64,000 nt of DNA from Paenibacillus sinopodophylli (GCF_005930355.1 NZ_VDBO01000018.1:1-64000); one strand, 5' to 3'; positions 18,989 through 29,519 are shown, counted from the first letter of the stretch. The notes: generated from the letters alone by a model not told the origin. Translations and numbers: made by a program.

Positions 18989-19187
18989 GTGATTGATTTA
19001 AAGCAGTCCATCGCGCATTTCTTCTCTTAGGGAGTGACCAACCAACTGATGATAAAGAAACGAAATAGATGTCCCATAGCCTTATGCTATGAAATGTGCG
19101 ATTTCCAAGATGGATTGGTGGGTGTAGCAAACCAAAGAATGATAGAATAATAAGAAGCACTGCGTACGGATTGGAGAGGAAACTGGG

Positions 19188-22100
19188 ATGGTACTTACAG
19201 AAGCTATTCATTTAAAGGAAATGATGAATGGAGGCCCAATGAACGTCGCTTCCTTCTTACATATAGCTATAGGACTAACTGAGTCGGTACATCGGGCTCA
19301 TAAGCAGAATGAATTATGTGAAAACTTGAATCCAGCGAGTATTCAAATGCAATTGGATATGAAAGCAGCTATTCTCACAGATCCGCTACTCAGGGATTAC
19401 ACTTATATGTCCCCCGAGCAAACAGGCAGAATCAATCATATGCCAGATGGGCGCAGCGATCTGTATGCTCTGGGTATGATCTTTTATGAGATGCTGTCAG
19501 GGCGTTTGCCGTTTCATGCACAAAGTGTAGAAGAATGGATACATGTACACCTTGCTTTTGTACCAAAGCCTCTAAGCGAATGGCGTTCGGATATGGCTGG
19601 CTCGCTTGAGGCTGTTATTATGAAGCTGTTGTCGAAGAATCCGGAAGAGCGCTATCAGAGTGCTTATGGTTTATTAAGTGATTTGAAGCGGTGCGCCTTA
19701 TCGATGGAAGAAAAGGGAGAAGTCCTATCCTTCGAAATCGCTCAGGCAGATGAGGCAAGCCGGTTTCGGCTTCCTCAGACCCTCTTTGGTCGTGAAATGG
19801 AAGAAAGAGCTCTCCGAGATGCTTTCGAACAGGCAAAAGCTGGTGCATCTTCGTTCGTTTTCGTCAGCGGAAGCGCAGGAAGCGGTAAAACGGTGCTCGT
19901 TCGAGCACTGCAGATGTTAGTTAGAAGGGATGGCGGTCGGTTCGTTAGTGGCAAATGCGATATGATCAATCGCGACATTCCGTTCTCTTCATTGCTGGAA
20001 GCTTTGCGAAGCCTCATTCGACAAATATGGAGCGACTCACCGGATCGAGTGACGAAGCTGAAGAAACAATTAACAAAGGCTTTAGGCCTGGGAGCAGCTG
20101 TCATTGTACAGCTTTTACCGGAAGCTGCAGAGTTGTTCGATGTCATTCCAGCAATAGAACCGCTGCATCCTGCTGAGGCTGCTATTCGCTTTAACCGCTT
20201 AGTGCCTATATTCATAAAAGTTTTTGTAGATAAGCAGCATCCCTTAGTCATTTTCCTGGATGATCTTCAATGGGCAGATCCTGCTACAATAGATGTTCTT
20301 CGTACCATTGTACATGATCAGGCACGGCCTGGCTTACTCGTGATCAGTGCGTTTCGGGAGGAATTCGCTCTAGGATGGAAAAAACATGAAGAGAATAAAG
20401 TGGATGCAGCTGCATGGATGGCGGAGTCGCTTTCCTTGCATGATGAATTACAATTATCTGTAATTCATATCCATCTCGAGGCTCTGTCCTACATCGAAGT
20501 GAGACAATTCGTATCGGATGTTCTTGATGAGAACTCCGCCCGTATTCGCTCGCTCGCGGAGGTGTTATACCACCGAACAGGCGGCAATCCACTATACCTG
20601 AATCGTCTACTGGACAATCTGTATCGAGAGAATAAGCTTTATTATGATGAAGTAGAGGCGTCATGGTTCTGGGAACCATCTGTCATCACGGAAATCCCTG
20701 AGGATCCTGACATTCTACATTTAATAGAGGCTCGTATTCGTATGCTATCCCCCGAAAAGGTCGAACTGTTAGCCATAGGTGCTGCTATCGGACATCGTTT
20801 CTGTTCATTAACGATCTCTTTAGTTAGTGGGAATTCTCTGCTGCATGTACGGAGACTTCTGCATGCGATTGAGGAAGATGGTCTATTATGCCGAGAAAAT
20901 GATAGTGATGAGTCAGACGGTGTTGAACGTTATTATAGATTCTTGCATGACCGTATTCAACAGGCAGCTTACATGACCATGTCTGAATCGGACCAAGCGA
21001 GCTTACATCTGACCATTGGCCGTGTCATACGCGATCATTTATTAAGTGAGAGTGTATTTACTATATTTGATAGGGTGCATCACTTGAATCTGGGCAGCGA
21101 GAAGATAGAGGATGATGCGGAGAAGAGAGAGCTTGCCACATTTAACTATCAGGCGGGTTTAAAGTCTAAGGCATCAACAGCATTTACGTCTGCGCTCCAT
21201 TTTTATGAGATCGCTTTACGTCTGTCTGGCGGTGACTGGCAGAATACAGCGTCCCTTGATTACCGGCTCATGCTGGAGGTAGCGGAATGTGAATATATGT
21301 GTGGTCATACAGATCGTGCGGAGGAATTACTCGCAAACTTAATGTCTTGCACAACAAACGTGGTAGAACGTTCTCATATCTATTTGATACGTATTGCCAT
21401 GTATTCGTATTTGAAGAAGGATGAAACGGCTGTCCATATTGGGCAGCAGGCGCTAGCAGAACTCAGCTGGCATTTACCAAGCAAGCCTTCCAAAGCATTA
21501 GTTTTAAAGGAAATATTAATGACACAGAGCGCATTGTTCAATAAGGGTAGTGAGGTTCCTCATTTACCGATTAATCGTGACCCGCGCTATAAAGCATTGT
21601 CAGACCTGGTCATGGCGATTTCGCTCCCTGTCTATGTGTTAAGTCTAGGGCAATCAGCTGTGTTATTCTCAAGATTTGTTCGTTATGGTCTAAAGTATGG
21701 AAGCAATGAGGCTTTCTCCTTTATGCTTGCCAGTTACGGGATGGTTATTTATAAAATGTCAGGTTTCCGTACGGGGCCTCAATATGTAGATCAGGCATTC
21801 CATCTAGCAGCTTCCTTTGACAGCGCAGACCTGCGAAGCCGATTATATTATCTGAAAGGTCTTGTCGGCATTATTAATCCGGATGAAGGGATTAAGCAGT
21901 TTGAGAAATCGATCCAATATGGGATGGAATCGGCTAATCTAACCTATGTTAGCATTGCGATGATGACGACTATAACAAACTTCACCGGCGATTTGTATGC
22001 ATTATCTGCACGGATCAAAGATTATGAAGAGACTTCACAGCAGCTTGTGGACGGAGTCACACGTAATATTTTTCGTAGGGCGAAATGGTACATCGCACAA

Positions 22101-23543
22101 ATGCAAGATGGGGCTGGAGAAAGCGATGAAGTCGTTACGTCCTTACTAAACGAGCCATACAAGGATTTTTTGAATAACGAGGTCTATTATACATGCACCT
22201 GTAACATAGAGATTGCTTATCTCCTCGGGCGGTACCGAGAAGCCCTTGAATGGGCCAAGAGAGGTGAGAGGAATACATTCCTCCAAACTCGGCCACATGT
22301 TCGTAAACAAAGGATGTACCATTCACTAACACTTGCTGCTATGTATTCGGAAGTGTCGCCTAATGAGCAGAAGGAGATACGGTTTAAGTTGCGTAAGCAC
22401 TTGCGTTCCATAAGGCGATGGTCTGGCTATAGCGGCAAGGATTCGTCTGCTTATTTGCTCTTATCAGCTGAAATCTATTGGATGGAGGGCAATCGAGTTG
22501 CTGCTGCTGAGCGGTACGAAGAGGCAACCCGGGCAGCCCGCCAGGCAGGAGAGGGACTAATGGAGGCTATTTCTTGTGAACGGGCTTCTATTTTCTATAG
22601 GCAGATGGGGAGTATGAACGGGGCGGAGGCTCTTATTGCTGATGCTTGTGACGCTTATACAAGATGGGGCGTTACTGCCAAAGTAATGAGGCTGAGAGAA
22701 AGCAATCAAGGATTAAGAACAGCCGCAATTGAGAGGATAGAGGACGACAAAGCAGTCACAGAGGAGCCTAGAGTAATCGAAATCAAGGCTGAACCCACGT
22801 CTTGGCATACAGCGGACAATAGGCGATACAAACAGCAGCAAGAATGGATGAGTTCACTAGACCATTGTCATACCATAGACCAATTTCTGGAGCTTGCAAT
22901 CCGCTATTCTGGTGCGGAAAAGGGATTTATTGTGGGTAGCGAGGGAGAGAACTACGCTGTTGAAAAGGAAGGCTCGTTGAGCGATAACAGCGGAGCTTCG
23001 TATGGTGAGTCTATTATCCGTTATGTACTGAAAACAGGCGAATCGGTGGTACTTGCTAATGCTTCGCACAGCTCTTATTCCGCTGATCCCTCTATTCGTA
23101 GAAACCAGTCCCAATCCGTACTGTGTATGCCTGTTCTTTTCACAGGAGGGCTAACGCCATTCGCACTTTACTTGGAGAACAGTCTTATAGCCGGCGTCTT
23201 CACTCAAGAAATACGGGTCATGCTGGAGCAAATGATTGCCCGAATGATGTATGTGAAATCATTAGATGAAGCTCGAAGCCAAAGTTATTCACCAATCGTT
23301 CCAACAGATGATCTGTCATCAACTTTGGCGAAAGCTTCACAGCTATTCGAATCACTTACAAATCGTGAAACAGAGATCCTGTACGCGCTGACAGATGGAT
23401 TGACGAATAAGGAAATTGCCTATCGATTCGGATTAACAGAAGGGACAGTCAAAGGCTATATTCATAACGTATACGGAAAACTGGGCGTTAAAAGAAGGAG
23501 TCAGGCCATCGCCCGTGCAAAGGAGTTAGCACTCTTAAATTAG
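19188..23543 (+). CDS. Pseudokinase-ATPase-TPR-GAF-LuxR signalling protein
   Basis: A 1451-residue cytoplasmic regulator. Residues 1-170 match only the C lobe of a Ser/Thr kinase: the activation-loop and later part is good (YMSPEQTGRINH..DLYALG), but the N lobe is absent, the HxD catalytic loop reads CENLNP (44-49) and DFG reads DPL (65-67), so it should be catalytically dead. Then an AAA/STAND-type ATPase (about 205-490; Walker A GSAGSGKT near 228, Walker B LVIFLDDLQWAD), a long TPR-like helical region (about 640-1170), a GAF domain (about 1220-1330) and a LuxR HTH (about 1388-1445, NRETEILYALTDGLTNKEIA). Related proteins carry a C-terminal histidine kinase; here DNA binding replaces it. Start: GGAGAGG 8 bases upstream. 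The next gene, after a terminator, is an SLH protein, a possible target. Confidence 0.9.
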   Translation: MVLTEAIHLKEMMNGGPMNVASFLHIAIGLTESVHRAHKQNELCENLNPASIQMQLDMKAAILTDPLLRDYTYMSPEQTGRINHMPDGRSDLYALGMIFYEMLSGRLPFHAQSVEEWIHVHLAFVPKPLSEWRSDMAGSLEAVIMKLLSKNPEERYQSAYGLLSDLKRCALSMEEKGEVLSFEIAQADEASRFRLPQTLFGREMEERALRDAFEQAKAGASSFVFVSGSAGSGKTVLVRALQMLVRRDGGRFVSGKCDMINRDIPFSSLLEALRSLIRQIWSDSPDRVTKLKKQLTKALGLGAAVIVQLLPEAAELFDVIPAIEPLHPAEAAIRFNRLVPIFIKVFVDKQHPLVIFLDDLQWADPATIDVLRTIVHDQARPGLLVISAFREEFALGWKKHEENKVDAAAWMAESLSLHDELQLSVIHIHLEALSYIEVRQFVSDVLDENSARIRSLAEVLYHRTGGNPLYLNRLLDNLYRENKLYYDEVEASWFWEPSVITEIPEDPDILHLIEARIRMLSPEKVELLAIGAAIGHRFCSLTISLVSGNSLLHVRRLLHAIEEDGLLCRENDSDESDGVERYYRFLHDRIQQAAYMTMSESDQASLHLTIGRVIRDHLLSESVFTIFDRVHHLNLGSEKIEDDAEKRELATFNYQAGLKSKASTAFTSALHFYEIALRLSGGDWQNTASLDYRLMLEVAECEYMCGHTDRAEELLANLMSCTTNVVERSHIYLIRIAMYSYLKKDETAVHIGQQALAELSWHLPSKPSKALVLKEILMTQSALFNKGSEVPHLPINRDPRYKALSDLVMAISLPVYVLSLGQSAVLFSRFVRYGLKYGSNEAFSFMLASYGMVIYKMSGFRTGPQYVDQAFHLAASFDSADLRSRLYYLKGLVGIINPDEGIKQFEKSIQYGMESANLTYVSIAMMTTITNFTGDLYALSARIKDYEETSQQLVDGVTRNIFRRAKWYIAQMQDGAGESDEVVTSLLNEPYKDFLNNEVYYTCTCNIEIAYLLGRYREALEWAKRGERNTFLQTRPHVRKQRMYHSLTLAAMYSEVSPNEQKEIRFKLRKHLRSIRRWSGYSGKDSSAYLLLSAEIYWMEGNRVAAAERYEEATRAARQAGEGLMEAISCERASIFYRQMGSMNGAEALIADACDAYTRWGVTAKVMRLRESNQGLRTAAIERIEDDKAVTEEPRVIEIKAEPTSWHTADNRRYKQQQEWMSSLDHCHTIDQFLELAIRYSGAEKGFIVGSEGENYAVEKEGSLSDNSGASYGESIIRYVLKTGESVVLANASHSSYSADPSIRRNQSQSVLCMPVLFTGGLTPFALYLENSLIAGVFTQEIRVMLEQMIARMMYVKSLDEARSQSYSPIVPTDDLSSTLAKASQLFESLTNRETEILYALTDGLTNKEIAYRFGLTEGTVKGYIHNVYGKLGVKRRSQAIARAKELALLN

Positions 23544-23565
23544 ACTTTATTCTACAATATTTGCG

Positions 23566-23594
23566 AAACACTAACTTTGGTTAGTGTTTTTTTG
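23566..23594 (+). terminator. Terminator of the LuxR-type regulator
   Basis: AAACACTAA/TTAGTGTTT stem with a CTTTGG loop, followed by a T run. Confidence 0.9.
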
Positions 23595-23653
23595 TATGGC
23601 TTGAGACCTATACTTATGTCCGAATTCAATAGTGGTATGGAGGAGAAAGCGAC

Positions 23654-26600
23654 ATGAGTGCAAGATTTCGAGCAAGTAGGAAAGTAACATCTATCATCTT
23701 AGTAATGTTGACGGTACTAAGCGGATGGAATGGGCTGTTTGATAGAGGGAATCAAGTATCTGCTGCGTCAGGTATAGACTTCGCAGGAGGAACGGGTACG
23801 AGCAGTGAGCCTTATCTCATTGAAACGGCTGCCCAGCTCGACGAGGTCAGATGGCATTTGGGCAACAACATACATTTTAAGCTGACAGCGGATATCGATT
23901 TGAGCGGTTATGCGGAAGGCGAAGGCTGGGCGCCGATTGGCGATAATAGCAATCAATTTAAAGGGCACTTGAACGGCAATGGGTTCAAAATTTTAAATCT
24001 TACGATTAATCGACCAGCAAGTTCTTATGTTGGGCTTTTCGGAGCAAATGCTATTGGAAGTTCAATTACTAATATCGGGCTGGAAAATATCAATGTAGTG
24101 GGTAATTTCTATGTAGGAGGCTTGGTAGGGGTCAATTATGGCTCAATTATTGGAAGCTTTACGACGGGAAGTATAAGAGGAAGTATTATTGTAGGAGGCT
24201 TGGTAGGGCAGAATGAGGCGCTAATCAGCAACAGCTACAGCAATACGAGTGTGAATGCGCAGCAGTACGCAGGTGGCTTGATAGGGATGAATACCTCGGA
24301 GATCAGCGACAGTTACGCGACAGGAAAGGTGGAGGTTTCAATCTCTACGCGAGGAGGCTTAGTCGGTTATAGTTACGTATCAGTCTTCCGTAGCTTGTAC
24401 GACAGCGAAACGACAGGGCAAAGTGATACGGGGAAAGGCGAAGGTAAAACGACTTTAGAGATGAAGACGCTAAGTACGTATGAAAGTTGGCTGAGTTTTA
24501 ACGATTATTGGGGAATCAATCCGGACGTGAATGAAGGATATCCCTATTTGAAAGCTTTCTACCGTGAAGTGAACTACGACGGCAACGGTAACACCGGTGG
24601 AACCGTGCCGAATGACAACAACGTATATTCCAAAAATGAAACGGTTACCGTGAGTGGAGATATAGATCCTTCAGATCCTTTAGTCAAAACCGACTATGTC
24701 TTCGTGGGATGGAATACGTTAGCGGACGGCAGCGGTACGAGCTATGTGTCAGAAGACACGTTCTCGATAACCGAGAATACAACCCTGTATGCACATTGGC
24801 TGAATACCAAAGCTACTTTGACATCCGGGTTTGGAACGGTGAGTGCGGGCGGGACAGCGACTGAGACCATTACGAGGATTCCGGGCGATGTGACGTTAGA
24901 CGAGTTCAAGGCAGCCATCACGCCGGCAACGAATGCTACGTTCGAGATTTATGAGGCAGATGGAGCCACAGTAGCGACGACATTGGCATCGGGCAATAAG
25001 GTCATCGTGACGGCTCAGGATGGAGCAACGAAGAATACGTATACGGTGACGATGAATGCTATAAATGTCATTGCGACTGCAGCGATTAGCGGGGTACCTG
25101 CGCCAGTCGCGTACGAAGTGCCAGTTCGGGGGACAACTACAGATGAATATACCACATCAATTGTTTGGTCTCCGGAGGCTGCTCCCCGATTTGCAGAGGG
25201 AGAGACCTACACGGCAACGCTGACGATCACGCCCAAGAGGGGATATGTGTTGACGGGAGTGCCTTCGGATTTCTTCACGATAGCGGGGGCAACAGAAGTA
25301 ACGAATTCAGCGGATTCCGGAGTGGTAACTGCGACATTCCCGGCAACCGGTACGATATTTTCCGGTGGCTCGGGAACAATAGAGGATCCCTACCTCATTG
25401 CAACCGTGGCCGAGCTTAATCAGGTCAGGAATTTCTTAGACTCGAGTTTTAAGCTGACAGCGGATATTGATTTGAGCAGATATGCGGAAGGCGAAGGCTG
25501 GATGCCAATCGGTTATAATGATCATCAATTTGAAGGAAACTTCGATGGCAACGGTTATACGATTACGAATTTAAAGATTAGTAGGCAGGGTACTGATCAT
25601 CCTGTGGGACTATTCGGATTAATATCCGATGGGACGGTCCGAAATGTCATTCTGGAAAACATCGATGTAGGCGGTGGAATGTATGTTGGTGGACTAGCGG
25701 GATCAAACTCAGGAACGATCACGAACAGCGGGGTCATCACAGGAAGCGTCAGCGGGAACTATGCAGGCGGATTAGTCGGCGTGAACGGAAGCAGCATTAC
25801 CAATAGCTTCTTTGCGGGAAGTCTGAGCGGAGCGACGAGATATGCAGGTGGATTGGTCGGCTATAACTATGGCACAATTAGCGATAGCTTGTCTACCGGA
25901 AGCATTAGCGGTCAACATCGGACAGCAGGAGGATTGGCAGGAAGGAATGATGGATCTATCAGCGACAGCTACGCCAATGGAAGCGTGAATGGGGAGCGTT
26001 TCGCTGGCGCATTGGTTGGCGAAAACTCGGATAGTACCGTCAACAACAGCTATGCTACGGGTGCCGTAACTGGCGAAGGAAGCTTGGGCGGCTTAGTTGG
26101 AACCAATGATTGGGCCACCAATAGCTTTTACGATAGCGAGACAACGGGACAAACGAGTTCGGGGACAAGTGGCGGTACGGGGCTAACGACAGCGAAGATG
26201 AAGCTGCAAACCAGCTATGCAGGTTGGGATTTCGTTCAAACATGGGCAATCGATTCCTCGATAAATAATGGGTATCCTTACTTGAGGAGCTCTCAGCTCC
26301 ATTATGTCACCTATAACGGCAACGGTGAAACCGATGGAGAATTGACGAGTGCCGAAACCGAGTATGTGCGGGGAACAACGGTAAGCGTTATCGGAAACAC
26401 CGGCAATTTGGTCAAGACAGGTTATGCATTCGCGGGATGGAATACGCTAGCGGATGGAACCGGCAAGAGCTACTCGGCTTCAGACAGCTTTACAATTACG
26501 GCGAGTAAGACGTTATTTGCTAGATGGATTAATATTACCGCAACGTTAACCTCTACAATCGGAACGCTTAGCACGGGCGGAACATTGCAAGAGACCATTA

Positions 26601-28354
26601 CGAATATTCCGAGCACAACGACGTTAGAGGCGCTTAAGGCAGCGATTACGCCAGCAGTAGGTGCGACGGTTAAGGTCTACGAAGCAGATGGGACAACAGC
26701 AGCATCAACGTTGGCAACAGGCTATAAGGTTATCGTTACAGCACAGGATGGCGTAACACAGGTTACGTATACGGTAACATTAGGGAAAACGGTGGCGACA
26801 CTAACTTCGACACTCGGCACCGTAAGTGCAACGGGCACAGGCAATGAAACGATAACAGCCATTCCATCCGGTACAACTTTGGCATCGCTGAAAGCAGCAA
26901 TCACGCCAGCAGCGGATGCGACATTTGAAGTGTACCAAGCAGACGGAATAACGGTAGCTACAGAATTAGCGACAGGCAATAAAGTCATCGTAACCGCTGA
27001 GGATGGCGTAACGCAGGTTACGTATACGGTGACGGTACTGAAAAAGACAGATGCGACGCTAACTTCGACAATAGGCACCGTAAGTGCAACGGGCACAGGC
27101 AATGAAACGATAACAGCCATTCCATCCGGTACAACTTTGGCAGCGCTGAAAGCAGCGATCACGCCAGCAGCGGATGCGACGTTTGAAGTGTACCAAGCAG
27201 ACGGAATAACGGTAACTACAGAATTAGCGACAGGTAATAAAGTTATTGTCACTGCCGAGGATGGCGTAACGCAGGTTAAGTATATGGTGACGGTGAATGA
27301 AGCAACAGCCCCACCCAATAACGGAAGCAATGGCGGAAGTGTTGTACCAACTCCAGCTAAAGTGACCTCGAAAGATGGCAACCTTACTCTTCCTGTTGGA
27401 TCAATAGGCGAGGTTAGCTTGGAAGATCGGTTAACAATTACCGTTTCTACAGGCGCAGTCAATCAGGAACTGAAATTAACGATTACGAAATTACTGGATA
27501 CGAAAAATGTGTTAGTCAATAAAGAGGTTCTTGCAAGCTCGGTATATGAAGTATTGAAAAACATCCCGGGTCATTTCATCAAGCCTGTAACGCTCACCTT
27601 TGCTTTCGATGCAAACAATATGAAGAGCGGCCAAGGGGTTGCGATCTTCTATTTCGATGAAGGGAAGAAGGAATGGGTAGAAGTGAAAGGCAGCAAGACA
27701 AGCGGAAATGTGATTTCAGTAGAGGTTGATCACTTTACGAAATTTGCGGTCCTTGTTGTAGACCAATCGACAGGACTTCCCGTGGTAGAGGGAACAACGC
27801 CTGCTGAACTTAGTGATATCGCAGGTCACTGGGCTGAAGCAAGCATCAAGCAAGCCGTAAAAGATGGTATTGTGAATGGCTATGTGGACGGAACGTTCAA
27901 GCCAGGTAAAACGATAACCCGTGCAGAATTCACCGTCATGCTGATGAAAGCGTTGAACGCTCAGGAAGCAGGATCTGAGCTGACCTTCACAGATAAAGCG
28001 GACATTGGGACTTGGGCGCAGGCTGCGGTAGTACAAGCGGTGCAAGCTGGCATTATTAGCGGTTATCAGGATGGGACCTTCCAGCCGAACGCGAATATTA
28101 CGCGGGCTGAGATGGCAACGATGATTGGGAAGGCATTTGAGCTGACACTTGACCCGAATGCAGTCACCTCTTTCGCAGATGATTCATTGATTCCAGTCTG
28201 GGCAAAAAGTGCAGTAGCCGCTCTGAAAGAACGCGGCGTAGTGAAAGGTACGGGGGCGAATACATTCAATCCCCGCGTACAAACAACAAGAGCGGAAGCT
28301 GTTGTTATGCTTCTGAATACGTTGAATCTAGTAAACGAGAATAACGGTCAATAA
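23654..28354 (+). CDS. Giant SLH surface protein with GLUG and InlB-like repeats
   Basis: A 1566-residue secreted protein with a GGAGGAG site before the ATG. Signal peptide about 1-38 (SAAS). Two blocks of GLUG-type repeats (about 130-260 and 640-830; core YAGGLVGxNxGxIxxSYxxG), each introduced by a GTGTSSEPYLI / GSGTIEDPYLI segment and TADIDLSxYAEGEGW. Each block is followed by an InlB-type Listeria-Bacteroides repeat (NYDGNG..FVGWNTLADGSGxSY..LYAHW). Then four units of a roughly 86-residue beta domain (TLTSTIGTVSATGTGNETI), a hinge domain shared with the protein at the left edge (IFYFDEGKKEWVEV), and three SLH domains (about 1383-1555). The combination suggests a wall-anchored adhesin or matrix protein; this is inferred, not shown. 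It follows the LuxR-type regulator. Confidence 0.93.
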   Translation: MSARFRASRKVTSIILVMLTVLSGWNGLFDRGNQVSAASGIDFAGGTGTSSEPYLIETAAQLDEVRWHLGNNIHFKLTADIDLSGYAEGEGWAPIGDNSNQFKGHLNGNGFKILNLTINRPASSYVGLFGANAIGSSITNIGLENINVVGNFYVGGLVGVNYGSIIGSFTTGSIRGSIIVGGLVGQNEALISNSYSNTSVNAQQYAGGLIGMNTSEISDSYATGKVEVSISTRGGLVGYSYVSVFRSLYDSETTGQSDTGKGEGKTTLEMKTLSTYESWLSFNDYWGINPDVNEGYPYLKAFYREVNYDGNGNTGGTVPNDNNVYSKNETVTVSGDIDPSDPLVKTDYVFVGWNTLADGSGTSYVSEDTFSITENTTLYAHWLNTKATLTSGFGTVSAGGTATETITRIPGDVTLDEFKAAITPATNATFEIYEADGATVATTLASGNKVIVTAQDGATKNTYTVTMNAINVIATAAISGVPAPVAYEVPVRGTTTDEYTTSIVWSPEAAPRFAEGETYTATLTITPKRGYVLTGVPSDFFTIAGATEVTNSADSGVVTATFPATGTIFSGGSGTIEDPYLIATVAELNQVRNFLDSSFKLTADIDLSRYAEGEGWMPIGYNDHQFEGNFDGNGYTITNLKISRQGTDHPVGLFGLISDGTVRNVILENIDVGGGMYVGGLAGSNSGTITNSGVITGSVSGNYAGGLVGVNGSSITNSFFAGSLSGATRYAGGLVGYNYGTISDSLSTGSISGQHRTAGGLAGRNDGSISDSYANGSVNGERFAGALVGENSDSTVNNSYATGAVTGEGSLGGLVGTNDWATNSFYDSETTGQTSSGTSGGTGLTTAKMKLQTSYAGWDFVQTWAIDSSINNGYPYLRSSQLHYVTYNGNGETDGELTSAETEYVRGTTVSVIGNTGNLVKTGYAFAGWNTLADGTGKSYSASDSFTITASKTLFARWINITATLTSTIGTLSTGGTLQETITNIPSTTTLEALKAAITPAVGATVKVYEADGTTAASTLATGYKVIVTAQDGVTQVTYTVTLGKTVATLTSTLGTVSATGTGNETITAIPSGTTLASLKAAITPAADATFEVYQADGITVATELATGNKVIVTAEDGVTQVTYTVTVLKKTDATLTSTIGTVSATGTGNETITAIPSGTTLAALKAAITPAADATFEVYQADGITVTTELATGNKVIVTAEDGVTQVKYMVTVNEATAPPNNGSNGGSVVPTPAKVTSKDGNLTLPVGSIGEVSLEDRLTITVSTGAVNQELKLTITKLLDTKNVLVNKEVLASSVYEVLKNIPGHFIKPVTLTFAFDANNMKSGQGVAIFYFDEGKKEWVEVKGSKTSGNVISVEVDHFTKFAVLVVDQSTGLPVVEGTTPAELSDIAGHWAEASIKQAVKDGIVNGYVDGTFKPGKTITRAEFTVMLMKALNAQEAGSELTFTDKADIGTWAQAAVVQAVQAGIISGYQDGTFQPNANITRAEMATMIGKAFELTLDPNAVTSFADDSLIPVWAKSAVAALKERGVVKGTGANTFNPRVQTTRAEAVVMLLNTLNLVNENNGQ
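26797..27312 (+). repeat. Tandem 258-bp coding repeat
   Basis: Two almost identical copies start near 26797 and 27055, 258 bases (86 codons) apart, inside the GLUG-SLH gene. More diverged units of the same domain precede them (near 24820 and 26540). Confidence 0.85.
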
Positions 28355-28379
28355 AGTTATTATAGTGACTAACACAGAG

Positions 28380-28410
28380 GCTCAAGCTGAAATGATGCTT
28401 GAGCTTTTGT
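28380..28410 (+). terminator. Terminator of the GLUG-SLH gene
   Basis: GCTCAAGC/GCTTGAGC stem, 9-base loop, then TTTTGTATTT. Confidence 0.85.
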
Positions 28411-28552
28411 ATTTCCTATATAAGTTTAACTAAAGAAATGGGTAGAAGAGGACAGAGTGTGAATGGTTCTGGAAACAACAGCGATCGGAAGAACTATTCA
28501 CATGGCGGACTCCTGGCGACAATCATTAGTTGAAGTTATATAGATTTTAAGT

Positions 28553-29398
28553 TTATTTAGCAAATGCTGTGTTTTCAAGAAAATGGACAAGTTTTTGAGC
28601 AAACGCTTCAGGTTGATCCTCTTGTACATACGTCAGTGCGTTTTCTACGATCTCGAATCGCGCATCTGGAAAGATGCCATAAACTCTTCTTCCTAACGCA
28701 ATAGGAAATAGCTTCGTATCATCAGCCCCCCAAATAACCAAGACGGGCTTATTAAAAGAAGTAAGCTTCTCGGCTGCTTGAATGGTGTCATGTATGGACC
28801 AGCCCTTAACGACCTTTGTAAAGTCAGCACGAACCCCTTTGTAATGAATGAAATGACGTATATATAGCTCGTATAAATCTTCTTTCGAAAGAGTATGAGA
28901 TAGTAAGCCTAGCACCAATGACGTTTTTAATAATGGTTTAAATCGAAACAATTGAGCCATTAGAAAGGTGAAGCCAGGAATATGGACGCCTGCTACTAAT
29001 AGTGAGAACGATTTTGGCGGAAATACTTCGAAAGCATCTGTGTTACAAAGGACTAGCCTCGATACTTTCTCAGAATAAGACATGGTGAATATTTGTGCGT
29101 AAGCTCCACCTGTATCATTACCTACCAGAATAATATCGTTCAGATCTAACACATTCAAAAACTCATTGATTAAGGCTACTATGCCTGTCGGTGTTAGATC
29201 AGTTTCAGGGTTCAGAGCAATGGAGTGCCCGCCTAAAGGTAAATCTGGAACAATGCATCGAAAATGTTTGGAAATGGCCGGAACCACTTTCCTCCAAGTG
29301 TTTCCGTTACTCAGCGCACCGTGTAAAAACACGATGGCCTGACCTGTCCCGTAATCTGTATACCTGATTATACCAGCGCTAACATAGGCTTCTTTCAT
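28553..29398 (-). CDS. Alpha/beta hydrolase with Asp nucleophile
   Basis: 281 residues. The oxyanion HG motif is in FLHGALSNGNTW and the nucleophile elbow reads VGNDTGG (near residue 112), so the nucleophile is Asp, as in haloalkane and haloacetate dehalogenases, not Ser. The acid is probably in VIWGADDTKLF. Where the catalytic His is expected near the C terminus the sequence is ENALTYVQEDQPE, with no His, a pattern I associate with a subgroup of these proteins. The substrate is unknown and classical ester hydrolysis should not be assumed. AGAGGAGG site before the ATG. It is divergent from a TetR regulator across 133 bases that hold a matching palindrome, so it is very probably that repressor's target. 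Confidence 0.88.
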   Translation of the reverse strand: MKEAYVSAGIIRYTDYGTGQAIVFLHGALSNGNTWRKVVPAISKHFRCIVPDLPLGGHSIALNPETDLTPTGIVALINEFLNVLDLNDIILVGNDTGGAYAQIFTMSYSEKVSRLVLCNTDAFEVFPPKSFSLLVAGVHIPGFTFLMAQLFRFKPLLKTSLVLGLLSHTLSKEDLYELYIRHFIHYKGVRADFTKVVKGWSIHDTIQAAEKLTSFNKPVLVIWGADDTKLFPIALGRRVYGIFPDARFEIVENALTYVQEDQPEAFAQKLVHFLENTAFAK

Positions 29399-29442
29399 GT
29401 GATGCCTCCTCTTTTGCTTTTACCAATCCTTACATGGAGTTT

Positions 29443-29481
29443 AACATACTTACAGTATGTTTAACAAACCCTAAGTATGTT
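29443..29481. promoter_or_regulatory. Probable TetR operator
   Basis: AACATACT-tac-AGTATGTT (29443-29461) is a perfect 8-bp palindrome, and a third half-site AGTATGTT lies at 29474-29481, two helical turns further. The site is centred between the divergent hydrolase and TetR genes. Confidence 0.75.
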
Positions 29482-29519
29482 AAGGGCGGCTGCGGCTTTC
29501 TAATTCAAAAGTTAAACGA

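Noticed and set aside
26722-27462. 246-codon minus-strand frame
   Set aside because: Antisense shadow of the 258-bp repeats; valine-rich repeated text with no recognisable fold.
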